DNA from: Pseudochrobactrum sp. sp1633
Lineage (GTDB): Bacteria; Pseudomonadota; Alphaproteobacteria; Rhizobiales; Rhizobiaceae
Length of the DNA: 64,000 bases
Direction: 5' to 3'
NCBI RefSeq assembly: GCF_030376605.1
Contig: NZ_JARRAE010000003.1
Coordinates: 124,001 to 188,000 of the forward strand
Below are positions 48,513-56,086 of this stretch, piece by piece. The position numbers and the translations under genes are program-made. Numbering within the stretch: the stretch's first letter is position 1; every line of letters begins with the position of its first letter. The notes below the pieces were generated by a model, which made no database searches, was not told where the DNA came from, and saw nothing but the letters and a program-made list of their open reading frames with translations.

Positions 48513-50159
48513 TTACGCTAAATTGAAGTGGCGGATGTTTTTCTTTTCCGCTTCGTCCAGCGCTTCTTCATAACCGGCATCAGCATAACGCATCACGCCG
48601 AGCGATGTGTCATTGGTCAGCGACAGTTCAATGCGAGTATCTGCATCATCTGTACCATCGGCCACCACAGTCACACCCGCGCTGGTCATATAACCGGAAT
48701 AGCCGCCGCCACCGGAGTGGATCGCCACCAGATCAGCCTGCGACGAGCACATGGCCAGAGCGTTGATCAGCGGCCAGTCGGCAATCGCATCAGAACCGTC
48801 ACGCATATTCTCGGTCATGATATTCGGATGCGCCATCGCACCAGCATCAAGATGGTCACGGGTAAAGGCAACAGGGCCGGAGAGCGTACCGTCACGCACC
48901 ATGCGGTTAACCGCCAGCGCTAGTTCTGTGCGCTCGCCATGACCGAGCCATGCAATACGCGCAGGCAGGCCTTCAAACGGCACATGCTCACCGGCCAGAT
49001 TGATCCAGTTGGTGACAATGCGGTTATCGGCAAAGGCTTTGAGGATATAATTGTCGATAATGCGGATATCTTCGCGGTTATTCGACAAAGCAATCCAGCG
49101 GAACGGGCCAATAGCGCGGCAGAACAGCGGGCGCAGGAAGGCTTCGGTGAAGACCGGAATATTGAACGCATCAGCCACACCGCCGTCTTTGGCATGGGTG
49201 CGGATCAGGTTGCCATTGTCAAACACCACTGACCCGGCTTTCTGGAAGCCAAGCATTGCCGTGACGTGACGAACGATGGACGCGCGGCTTTCATTCATCA
49301 GTGTCTGCGGGTCGCTCTTGCGCATGGCGCGGGCTTCATCCAGCGAGCGGGTCGCCGGTACATAGCCGTAAACCAGATCATGTGCGGAGGTCTGATCGGT
49401 CACGATATCAGGAATGATATTGCGCGCCAGAATCTGCTCATAAAGATCAGCGGCATTGCCATGAACGCCGATGGAAACAGCACGTTTCTCGGCCATAGCA
49501 GCTTTAACCTGCGCCAGCGCATCGTCCAGATCTTTGGCAATCACATCGAGGAAGCCGATATCCTTGCGCTTCTGAATGCGCTCCTGATCGATTTCAACGC
49601 AGAGCGTAACCGCACCAGCCAGACGACCTGCCAGTGGCTGCGCGCCGCCCATGCCACCAAGACCGGCGGTGAGGATCAGACGACCGGCCAGATCATTGTT
49701 GAAGCTCTGCTCGGCAATGCGCATGAAGATTTCATAGGTGCCCTGAATAACACCCTGCGAGCCGATATACTGCCAGTCACCAGCAGTGAGACCGCCCCAG
49801 CAGATCAGGTTCTGCTTTTCCCATTCGTAGAAATTTTCAGCCTTCGCCCACTGACCAACCATATTACAGTTGGCCATAATCACGACTGGTGCCTGTTTAT
49901 GGGTTTTCAGAATGCCTATCGGCTTGCCGGATTGCACGACGAGCGTTTCGTCTTCTTCAATCTTGTGCAGGCTTTCAACGATCTTGTCATGGGACGGCCA
50001 GTCGCGTGCGGCTTTACCGAGCGCGGCATAGACCACCAGATTGTCAGGGTCTTCACCCACAGCCAGCACGTTTTCCATCAGGCGCAGCAGGCCTTCAGCG
50101 CGCCAGTTTTTGCAGCGCAGTTCGGTGCCGGTGGTGACGTTAAATTGTTTCTTGGACAT
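48513..50159 (-). CDS. urocanate hydratase family protein, probable thiourocanate hydratase
   Basis: A 548-residue NAD+-dependent urocanase homologue. Core motifs are present: QSGKPIGILKTH, GGLGGMGGAQPLAG (NAD+ binding), DQTSAHD, CRAIGPFRW and RDGSDAIADWPL. It is clearly divergent from HutU: the highly conserved RICWxGxGER stretch, which holds the reactive Cys (Cys410 in Pseudomonas putida), reads RIAWLGHGER here, so that Cys is Ala403. None of the other hut genes (hutI, hutG, hutF) is nearby; instead it ends an operon with a DUF917 protein, a carbamoylase, a hydantoinase and an MIO-less lyase. I therefore infer that it hydrates thiourocanate to 3-(5-oxo-2-thioxoimidazolidin-4-yl)propionate. 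Ordinary urocanase activity is the alternative. Confidence 0.85.
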   Translation of the reverse strand: MSKKQFNVTTGTELRCKNWRAEGLLRLMENVLAVGEDPDNLVVYAALGKAARDWPSHDKIVESLHKIEEDETLVVQSGKPIGILKTHKQAPVVIMANCNMVGQWAKAENFYEWEKQNLICWGGLTAGDWQYIGSQGVIQGTYEIFMRIAEQSFNNDLAGRLILTAGLGGMGGAQPLAGRLAGAVTLCVEIDQERIQKRKDIGFLDVIAKDLDDALAQVKAAMAEKRAVSIGVHGNAADLYEQILARNIIPDIVTDQTSAHDLVYGYVPATRSLDEARAMRKSDPQTLMNESRASIVRHVTAMLGFQKAGSVVFDNGNLIRTHAKDGGVADAFNIPVFTEAFLRPLFCRAIGPFRWIALSNNREDIRIIDNYILKAFADNRIVTNWINLAGEHVPFEGLPARIAWLGHGERTELALAVNRMVRDGTLSGPVAFTRDHLDAGAMAHPNIMTENMRDGSDAIADWPLINALAMCSSQADLVAIHSGGGGYSGYMTSAGVTVVADGTDDADTRIELSLTNDTSLGVMRYADAGYEEALDEAEKKNIRHFNLA

Positions 50160-50183
50160 TATAATTCTTTCTAAACCGCTAAA

Positions 50184-51272
50184 TCAGGCCAGTGCGTAAT
50201 CAGCAAGCAAAATACCGAGTGCCTTTTCGACGATCGGATAAACGCTCGGATCTTTGACTGATGCGCTGAGCGGGATTTCCGTTTTGGCGATGTGGAACAC
50301 CAAAATTTCCATGCCTTCATGGACATTGCCGACACTGACAGGGCTGCCATTGGTGTCGAGTGTGGTGATCACATCAGGGAAGGTGGCAAGACGCTGACCA
50401 TCACCGTCATCCACGGCCATATATTCGTTCATCACATGCAGGATCGCATCGCGGTTGCCGTCACGCACGGTGATGGTGCCGATGTCGAAAGCTTCCTGCG
50501 TGTAATGCACATTCTTGGCAGTGACTTTGCCCTGTGCGAGAATGCTGCCATTGGTGGTTTTACAGATCGCATCAATCACCGCAGTTGCACCTTTGCTCTG
50601 GGCTGCGCGAATGGCTTCACCAAGGGTCAGAGCGCGGGAGATGCCGCCGAGTGCTGCATTCTTGCGCACATAGGAAGCACGCAGCGGATTGCGGCAGCTG
50701 GCGATGAAACCGCCGGACATATCGGAGGCTTTGCGCAGGATCGGCGAGATTTTTGCTGTCGCGCCGCGTGTTACCAGCTCGATATAGGAGTTAGAATCGC
50801 GGTGACCACCAACGGCTGTCTGGATCATCTGCTCAGGGCTGTTGGCCATGCCGATGGAGCCCATATCACCGGTCGGATGTGCACGGATATCGCCCACAGC
50901 ATCAATCACCTTGGTGCCGAGAACAGCAGAAGGCAGCCATGCATTCATGGTGCTGGACATGCCGTTCTGGCCGATCATCAGGCCATAGACTTCGTCGCCT
51001 AGCTCATATTGCAGCAGTTCAACAGCTTTCACATAGTCGATGCCGAGCATTTCCCACTGGGTGGTGCTGGCCGGTGCGCCGATTGCTGCGGCTGTGGCGA
51101 TCCATGCGTCATCGGATACTTCTTCCATATCCACCAGTTCAGGCCGGCCAATGGTGACCGCAGTAGTGCCCAGCATACGGCCATGCTCGACCCAGCCGCC
51201 GCCGCCTGCTGCAAAGACCGAACCGCCTGCAATTGCGGATTCCACGTCATCCAATGTTAAAATACGCCCCAT
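50184..51272 (-). CDS. DUF917 family protein, probable thioxoimidazolidine-propionate desulfhydrase
   Basis: A 362-residue full-length DUF917 (S-methyl thiohydantoin desulfurase) family protein beginning MGRILTLDDVESAIAGGSVFAAGGGG, with the family's GGGG turn and DMGSIGMANSPEQM region. GAGGAGG lies 5 bases ahead of ATG. Family members are found next to hydantoinases. Between a urocanase homologue and a carbamoylase, the fitting reaction is replacement of sulfur by oxygen on the thiohydantoin ring, releasing sulfide and giving hydantoin-5-propionate. It is 24 bases upstream of the hydratase gene and 12 bases after the carbamoylase gene. Confidence 0.82.
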   Translation of the reverse strand: MGRILTLDDVESAIAGGSVFAAGGGGWVEHGRMLGTTAVTIGRPELVDMEEVSDDAWIATAAAIGAPASTTQWEMLGIDYVKAVELLQYELGDEVYGLMIGQNGMSSTMNAWLPSAVLGTKVIDAVGDIRAHPTGDMGSIGMANSPEQMIQTAVGGHRDSNSYIELVTRGATAKISPILRKASDMSGGFIASCRNPLRASYVRKNAALGGISRALTLGEAIRAAQSKGATAVIDAICKTTNGSILAQGKVTAKNVHYTQEAFDIGTITVRDGNRDAILHVMNEYMAVDDGDGQRLATFPDVITTLDTNGSPVSVGNVHEGMEILVFHIAKTEIPLSASVKDPSVYPIVEKALGILLADYALA

Positions 51273-51284
51273 AATGGCCTCCTC

Positions 51285-52574
51285 TTAAATGCTGTTATGC
51301 GTTTGATTGGTAATCGGAGTGCGCTCGTCAAACCGGCGCACTGCCGCAAACATTGCCGCAGCACCTGCTGCAATGTCGTGTTTCTCTGCCCATTCTTCCG
51401 GTGTGTGGCTGCGCCCGCCGAGGCATGGCACAAAGACCATAGCTGCCGGTGCCAGCTGGCCGATAAAGGCCGCATCATGCCCCGCACCGCTGGCGAGTTG
51501 CAGATGGCTATGGCCGAGTGCATCAGCGCTTTTTGCCAGATCATCCAGCAGACCTAAGTCACAATCCATCGGCATGGTGTCGGAAAGGGTCTTGAAGTGG
51601 CTGCGCTCCACACTGGCTTTTGCGGCAGCATCTTGTGTCGCCGCATCAATGCTTTCCAGAAAACGCAGGGTCTTTTCACGTTTGCCGGTGCGGATATCGA
51701 CAATCACCTTGGCCTGTTCCGGCACCACATTGGCACCGCCCGGTTCAAGGGTGAGAATGCCGACCGTGGCAACAAAATAGCCGTCCGGCTCGGATGCCAA
51801 GGCTTCGGCCTGTTCACGGATTGCTGTGACAGCTTGTGCAGCCGCATAAAGCGCATCACGGCGCATATGCATTGGCGTGGTGCCCGCATGGTCAGCGGCA
51901 CCCTGAAACGCGATTTCCAGACGGGTGATGCCGACAATGCCGGTCACCAGACCCAAATCCGTCTTGCTCTGTTCCAGCACAGGGCCTTGCTCAATATGCA
52001 GTTCCAGATAGGCGGCAATATCATCCTTGCGTATAGCCTCTACGAGCTTGGCCGGATTACCGCCGACACGGATCAGCGCATCGCCGAGACGCTCATCCTG
52101 CGGGCCGGTAAAGTCGAGCATAGCATTGGTCAGCTGACCGCTCATGCCACGGCTGCCGACACAGGAGAGGCCGTATTCACTCGGTTCTTCAGCGAGAAAA
52201 TCCACCACTTCCAGATTATGCTGCAACTCAATACCGGCATCGCGCAGGGCGCGAGCAACTTCGAGTGCCGCCACCACACCGGCAATACCGTCAAAGCGTC
52301 CGCCGGATGGCACAGTATCGCTATGCGAACCCATCATAATGGTTTTGGCGTGAGGCTTGGCACCGGCACGGCGGCCGATCAGATTGCCTGCGGTATCAAT
52401 GCGCACCTTAAGACCGGCGGCTTTGAACTGCTCAATCAGATAGGCGCGGCCAGCCAGAAAACGTGGTGTAAAGGAACGGCGGGTGTAAGGCTTGCCCGGC
52501 TCGGTAATATCAGCCAGCGCCATAATATCCTGCCAGAGCCGGTCACCATCGACGAGCGTGTTAGAAGCCGCCAT
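51285..52574 (-). CDS. M20 family hydrolase, probable N-carbamoyl-L-glutamate amidohydrolase
   Basis: A 429-residue enzyme of the hydantoinase/carbamoylase (Zn-dependent M20) family with metal ligands in GSHSDTVPSGGRFDG and FLAEEPSEYG, LELHIEQGPVLE (catalytic/dimer segment), and the insert domain AADHAGTTPMHMRRDAL. Homologues are L-carbamoylases, beta-ureidopropionases and allantoate amidohydrolases. Its ATG overlaps the TAA of the hydantoinase gene by one base, so the two are translated in step. In this operon the expected substrate is N-carbamoyl-L-glutamate, giving glutamate, ammonia and CO2. Confidence 0.88.
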   Translation of the reverse strand: MAASNTLVDGDRLWQDIMALADITEPGKPYTRRSFTPRFLAGRAYLIEQFKAAGLKVRIDTAGNLIGRRAGAKPHAKTIMMGSHSDTVPSGGRFDGIAGVVAALEVARALRDAGIELQHNLEVVDFLAEEPSEYGLSCVGSRGMSGQLTNAMLDFTGPQDERLGDALIRVGGNPAKLVEAIRKDDIAAYLELHIEQGPVLEQSKTDLGLVTGIVGITRLEIAFQGAADHAGTTPMHMRRDALYAAAQAVTAIREQAEALASEPDGYFVATVGILTLEPGGANVVPEQAKVIVDIRTGKREKTLRFLESIDAATQDAAAKASVERSHFKTLSDTMPMDCDLGLLDDLAKSADALGHSHLQLASGAGHDAAFIGQLAPAAMVFVPCLGGRSHTPEEWAEKHDIAAGAAAMFAAVRRFDERTPITNQTHNSI

Positions 52575-53935
52575 TATGCGGCTCCTTTGCGCGAAGCAGG
52601 GCGTACAAAGCGACCGGAACCCGGTTCAGCCGTAACCACACCTTCAGCCATGGCACATTCACCGCGCACAAATGTATGGGTGATACGGAATGGCAGTTTG
52701 ATGCCGTCATAAGGGCTCCAGCCGACAATATTATTGCCGCTTTCTGCCGCCTTATAGGTATAAGGATCGCGGCGTGCCAGCACGATATCCGCATCAAGAC
52801 CGGCACCGAGCGCACCCTTGGTCTGACCGAGACGGAACAGATTGGCCGGATTATGCGCCAGCAGACGGGCGGCATGGCTGAGCGACAGACCGCGTTCATC
52901 CAGACCTTTGAGCAGCAGCGCATAGAGCGCTTCCAGCCCCGGAACACCGGATGCGTTTTTCAGCATGTTTTCATCGTTTTTGCGATCAAGCGACCAGCTC
53001 ACATGATCGGTGGAAACAATGGTCACATTACCGGCGGCCAGTTGCTGCCAGATGGCTTCACGCTCGGCGCGGTTGCGCACCGGCGGGTTGATCTTAGCGC
53101 GGCCGATCAGGCGGCTTACATCATCTTCTTCACATAATGTCAGATAGTGGATGCAGGCTTCAACCGTTGCGGCATAGCCCTGTGCGCGATAACCGGCGGC
53201 CAGTTCATAGCCACGACCAACGGAACAATGCACCACATGGGTGGCACAACCGCTCATGGCGCCGATTTCATAGACTTCTGCCATAGCCAGCGTTTCAGTC
53301 ACCGGCGGGCGGCTCATGCTATGGGTCAGATAATCGGTACGGCCGCTTTTCTCAACCTGATCGATGTAATAGCGCACCATTTCATCATTTTCATTATGAA
53401 TACCGGCAATCAGACCATGACGGGCAATGGCCGAGAAACACTCAAAAAGCATCTGCGGGGTAATGCGCGGAAAGCGCTCAGGATGCGTACCGAAGGTGGA
53501 GAATTTGAAACCCGCCGCACCGGCTTCAACCAGACCGTCAATATGTTTGGTGCCGTCTGCCGGATGCGCCGTGGCATAAAGCGCGAAATCCACGCGCGCT
53601 TCCTTGCCAGCGGATTCCACTTTGCGGGTGAAGCGCTCCGGCGTGGCGATCAGGTCGCCGTCGTCATAAGGCATATCGACAATCGTTGTCACACCGCCTG
53701 CAGCGGCCGAACGGGTCGACCAGATAAACTCTTCCTGATTTTTCTGACTGCGACTGTGCACCTGACCGTCAATCGCACCCGGCAGCACCAGATAATCCGT
53801 ACCGCCGTGGCTTTCACCTTCAGGGGCTGCACCCTGACCGGTCTGGACAACGCGGCCGTCGCTGACCAGCACCCAGCCATTATCAATGACCTGATCGGGC
53901 AGAACCACTTTACCTTTGAAGACTTTATCCTGCAT
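52574..53935 (-). CDS. cyclic amidohydrolase (hydantoinase/allantoinase family), probable hydantoin-propionate hydrolase
   Basis: A 453-residue amidohydrolase. Residues of the binuclear metal site are Lys144 (carboxylated Lys, GFKFSTFG), His180 (GIHNENDE), His236 (HVVHCS) and Asp310 (STDH). The N-terminal metal motif is altered: family members have Asp-x-His-x-His but this protein has Asp56-Gly-Gln58-Val-His60, with the first His replaced by Gln. It should open a hydantoin ring, here hydantoin-5-propionate to N-carbamoyl-glutamate. The unusual metal site may reflect the acidic substrate or a single-metal variant. It is followed directly by the carbamoylase. Confidence 0.85.
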   Translation of the reverse strand: MQDKVFKGKVVLPDQVIDNGWVLVSDGRVVQTGQGAAPEGESHGGTDYLVLPGAIDGQVHSRSQKNQEEFIWSTRSAAAGGVTTIVDMPYDDGDLIATPERFTRKVESAGKEARVDFALYATAHPADGTKHIDGLVEAGAAGFKFSTFGTHPERFPRITPQMLFECFSAIARHGLIAGIHNENDEMVRYYIDQVEKSGRTDYLTHSMSRPPVTETLAMAEVYEIGAMSGCATHVVHCSVGRGYELAAGYRAQGYAATVEACIHYLTLCEEDDVSRLIGRAKINPPVRNRAEREAIWQQLAAGNVTIVSTDHVSWSLDRKNDENMLKNASGVPGLEALYALLLKGLDERGLSLSHAARLLAHNPANLFRLGQTKGALGAGLDADIVLARRDPYTYKAAESGNNIVGWSPYDGIKLPFRITHTFVRGECAMAEGVVTAEPGSGRFVRPASRKGAA

Positions 53936-54001
53936 TGCGGCATTCCCTCATTCTGACTGCCTGCATTGTTTTGGAATGCAGGCAGTTATGCGATTTAAAA
54001 A

Positions 54002-55684
54002 TTACTTGGTGGCTGGCTGCGTGAAAGCGTGCAGTACCTGCACACCGGCTGCAAAATCAGGCGTGTAAATGCGATCCTGATCGACGAATTTGACCTGTGC
54101 ACGATAGGTTTCCAGCAGCTTCGCGGATGTCTTGCCGAGCGCAACTTTGCCACGCAGATCAACCGCCTGCGCCGAATGCAGCAGCTGAATGGATGACAGG
54201 CTGTACATATTGCCGAGAATGCGCTGGAGATTGCTCACAGCCAGCGGGGCATTATTGCCGGTATCTTCAATATTGCCTGCCATGGCAAAAGTATCGAGCG
54301 AGACAGGCATGGCCAGCTGGCGATTTTCCGCATAGAGCGCAACGAGCGGCTTCTGCATGGCACCAAAGGCATGGCCTTCATTTTCAGGACCAGCAAGGAA
54401 GCGCGGCAGCTTGGTGAAATCCGGATTTTCCGTGCGGATGGTCTGCATCACAATATTCTGCGCCAAACGGGTGAGGGCGACATTCAGATTTTCCACACGG
54501 GTGGCAACCGGCAGCATATCGAAATTGGCTGTCGGATAAATCGCGCCATGTACATCGCCTGCCACCTGATATTTGTGCAGCTGGTTATGACTGTCAGCCG
54601 CTTTTTCCGCAGGCTTGTCGGAAGCCACTGCGGCCGGATTGTCATCGCTGGCATTGATATGGATATGCAAAGCTTCTTCGAGTGCGGCCTGTGCTTCCCA
54701 TGCATTACCAAGCGCATAGGCCATCGTGCGGTAAGAGAGTGGATCCTGCAAAGCGCGGCCGTCAGACTGCTGCCAGAGATAGGAGCCATCCAGTGCTGCA
54801 CGAATATCTGTTGCCGCCTTCACCATTCCTGGAAATGGGCGCAGTTCAGTTGTCTCGCTCAGGAAAGGCGCGACATTGCCGTTATAGCCTTCAAGCGACA
54901 GAGCAAAAACGGCTGTGGCGGCTTCCAGATAATGGCGGGTTTCTTCTGCCAGCAGAGCAGCCTGACCGGCAGTCAGCGCATTGGTGCTGAGAATGGAGAG
55001 AAAGTCTTTGCCGACTGGTTCAATCGGTTTCAAACCGGCCAGTTTCAGGGCTTCTGCCGCAGGCATACGCTTGCCCTGATAATCCACAAACCATTCGCCG
55101 ATCATGGCCAGACCGATATGGGAGGCCAGCGTAATATCGGCCTCACCGACAGAACCTTTTTCTGGCACAACGGGAATAATGTCGTGATTGAGGAAATCGC
55201 GATAGGCTTCCACCACACTTAGCTGTGTTCCTGTTTCACCGCCGAGCATTTCATTGAGGCGGATCAGCATACCGGCGCGCACTGCCTGCGCAGGCATAGC
55301 CTCGCCAATGCCGCCACCATGGGCATGAAGTGAACTGGTGTTGAAGCGGCGGGAAAGAGCCAGCAATTCTTCATCCAGCGTGCGGCGGCCTTTAACCTCT
55401 TTGAAAACCGGTTTGTCCTTGTTCCAGCCCACGCCGACATTCAGACCGTAAACCGCGGTTCCTTGCAGCGCAGCTTCCATCACCAGTTCAAAACTATGGC
55501 TGACTTTTTGTGCCGCTTCCGGAGCGATTTCGACTTTTTCATTTTTGTTCGCTGCGAACTCTGCCACCTGCGCAGTGGTGAGCTGCGTACCGTTAAGCTG
55601 CAAAGCTTGCGCATAGGCTGCGGAAGACGACAGAAAGGCAATAGTCAGAATGCTGATTTTGGAAAGGTGATTGAGCTGTTTCAT
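54002..55684 (-). CDS. exported HAL/PAL-fold lyase without MIO motif, probable ergothionase
   Basis: A 560-residue member of the aromatic amino acid lyase fold with a Sec signal peptide (cleavage near AYAQA, about residue 26), hence periplasmic. Family landmarks are kept: TAVYGLNVGVGW with the catalytic-loop Tyr79, LQDPLSYR, and INASDDNPAAV. The site that should form the MIO prosthetic group is absent: in place of GSVG-Ala-Ser-Gly-Asp-Leu it reads GSVG-Glu181-Ala-Asp183-Ile. Histidine ammonia-lyase activity is therefore very unlikely. Ergothionase, which eliminates trimethylamine from ergothioneine to give thiourocanate, is a homologue that needs no MIO. It is the first gene of the five-gene operon. 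Confidence 0.82.
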   Translation of the reverse strand: MKQLNHLSKISILTIAFLSSSAAYAQALQLNGTQLTTAQVAEFAANKNEKVEIAPEAAQKVSHSFELVMEAALQGTAVYGLNVGVGWNKDKPVFKEVKGRRTLDEELLALSRRFNTSSLHAHGGGIGEAMPAQAVRAGMLIRLNEMLGGETGTQLSVVEAYRDFLNHDIIPVVPEKGSVGEADITLASHIGLAMIGEWFVDYQGKRMPAAEALKLAGLKPIEPVGKDFLSILSTNALTAGQAALLAEETRHYLEAATAVFALSLEGYNGNVAPFLSETTELRPFPGMVKAATDIRAALDGSYLWQQSDGRALQDPLSYRTMAYALGNAWEAQAALEEALHIHINASDDNPAAVASDKPAEKAADSHNQLHKYQVAGDVHGAIYPTANFDMLPVATRVENLNVALTRLAQNIVMQTIRTENPDFTKLPRFLAGPENEGHAFGAMQKPLVALYAENRQLAMPVSLDTFAMAGNIEDTGNNAPLAVSNLQRILGNMYSLSSIQLLHSAQAVDLRGKVALGKTSAKLLETYRAQVKFVDQDRIYTPDFAAGVQVLHAFTQPATK

Positions 55685-56086
55685 ACTGGGTTCCCGTTTG
55701 CCTTTTCCCTCTGGATGAGGGTGCTTATGGATGCGGCAAATTATGGGTCAGTATAGGAATTGCTTGAAAGGCCGGAACGGCGAAATTTGCGAAACCGGCA
55801 ATAACAAAAAGCTAAATAGCTTTACGCTGAGAGAATGTTTTTCTTATCAGGGCGAAGGGTGCATCCGGTGCGCGCAGTATTTCGTTTTTATGCAGAGTGA
55901 AAAAGACTGAGTATATGTGAAAGGCGGAATTTCCTAAATGAAATTCGGCGTTTTGTTATTTTGAAAATAACAATAAATTCAGTAAAAACAAAAGGTTATA
56001 TTTTAGAAAATAAAGATTGTGTGCTGTATTTTTGTGTTTAATTGTCAGCAGGTAACTGCCATGCAAATTAAAGAGCGGAGCTATAC
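55685..56086. promoter_or_regulatory. 402-base divergent control region of the lyase operon and exported M20 gene
   Basis: There is no coding sequence. Three perfect inverted repeats stand out: AAAGCTA-AA-TAGCTTT (55808-55823), GAATTTC-N6-GAAATTC (55927-55946) and a 21-base palindrome with arms TTGTTATTTT / AAAATAACAA around one G (55953-55973). Any of them could be an operator for the double LysR protein or another regulator. The lyase start is at 55684 and the M20 start at 56087. Confidence 0.5.

Noticed and set aside
54002-55684. Call of histidine ammonia-lyase (HutH) for the HAL-fold gene.
   Set aside because: The Ala-Ser-Gly triad needed to form MIO is absent, a signal peptide is present and hutI/hutG/hutF are missing from the operon.
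55827-55832. CTGAGA in the lyase control region as part of a TPP riboswitch.
   Set aside because: The second conserved half (ACCTGATC-type core) and paired stems are absent, and neither flanking gene concerns thiamine.
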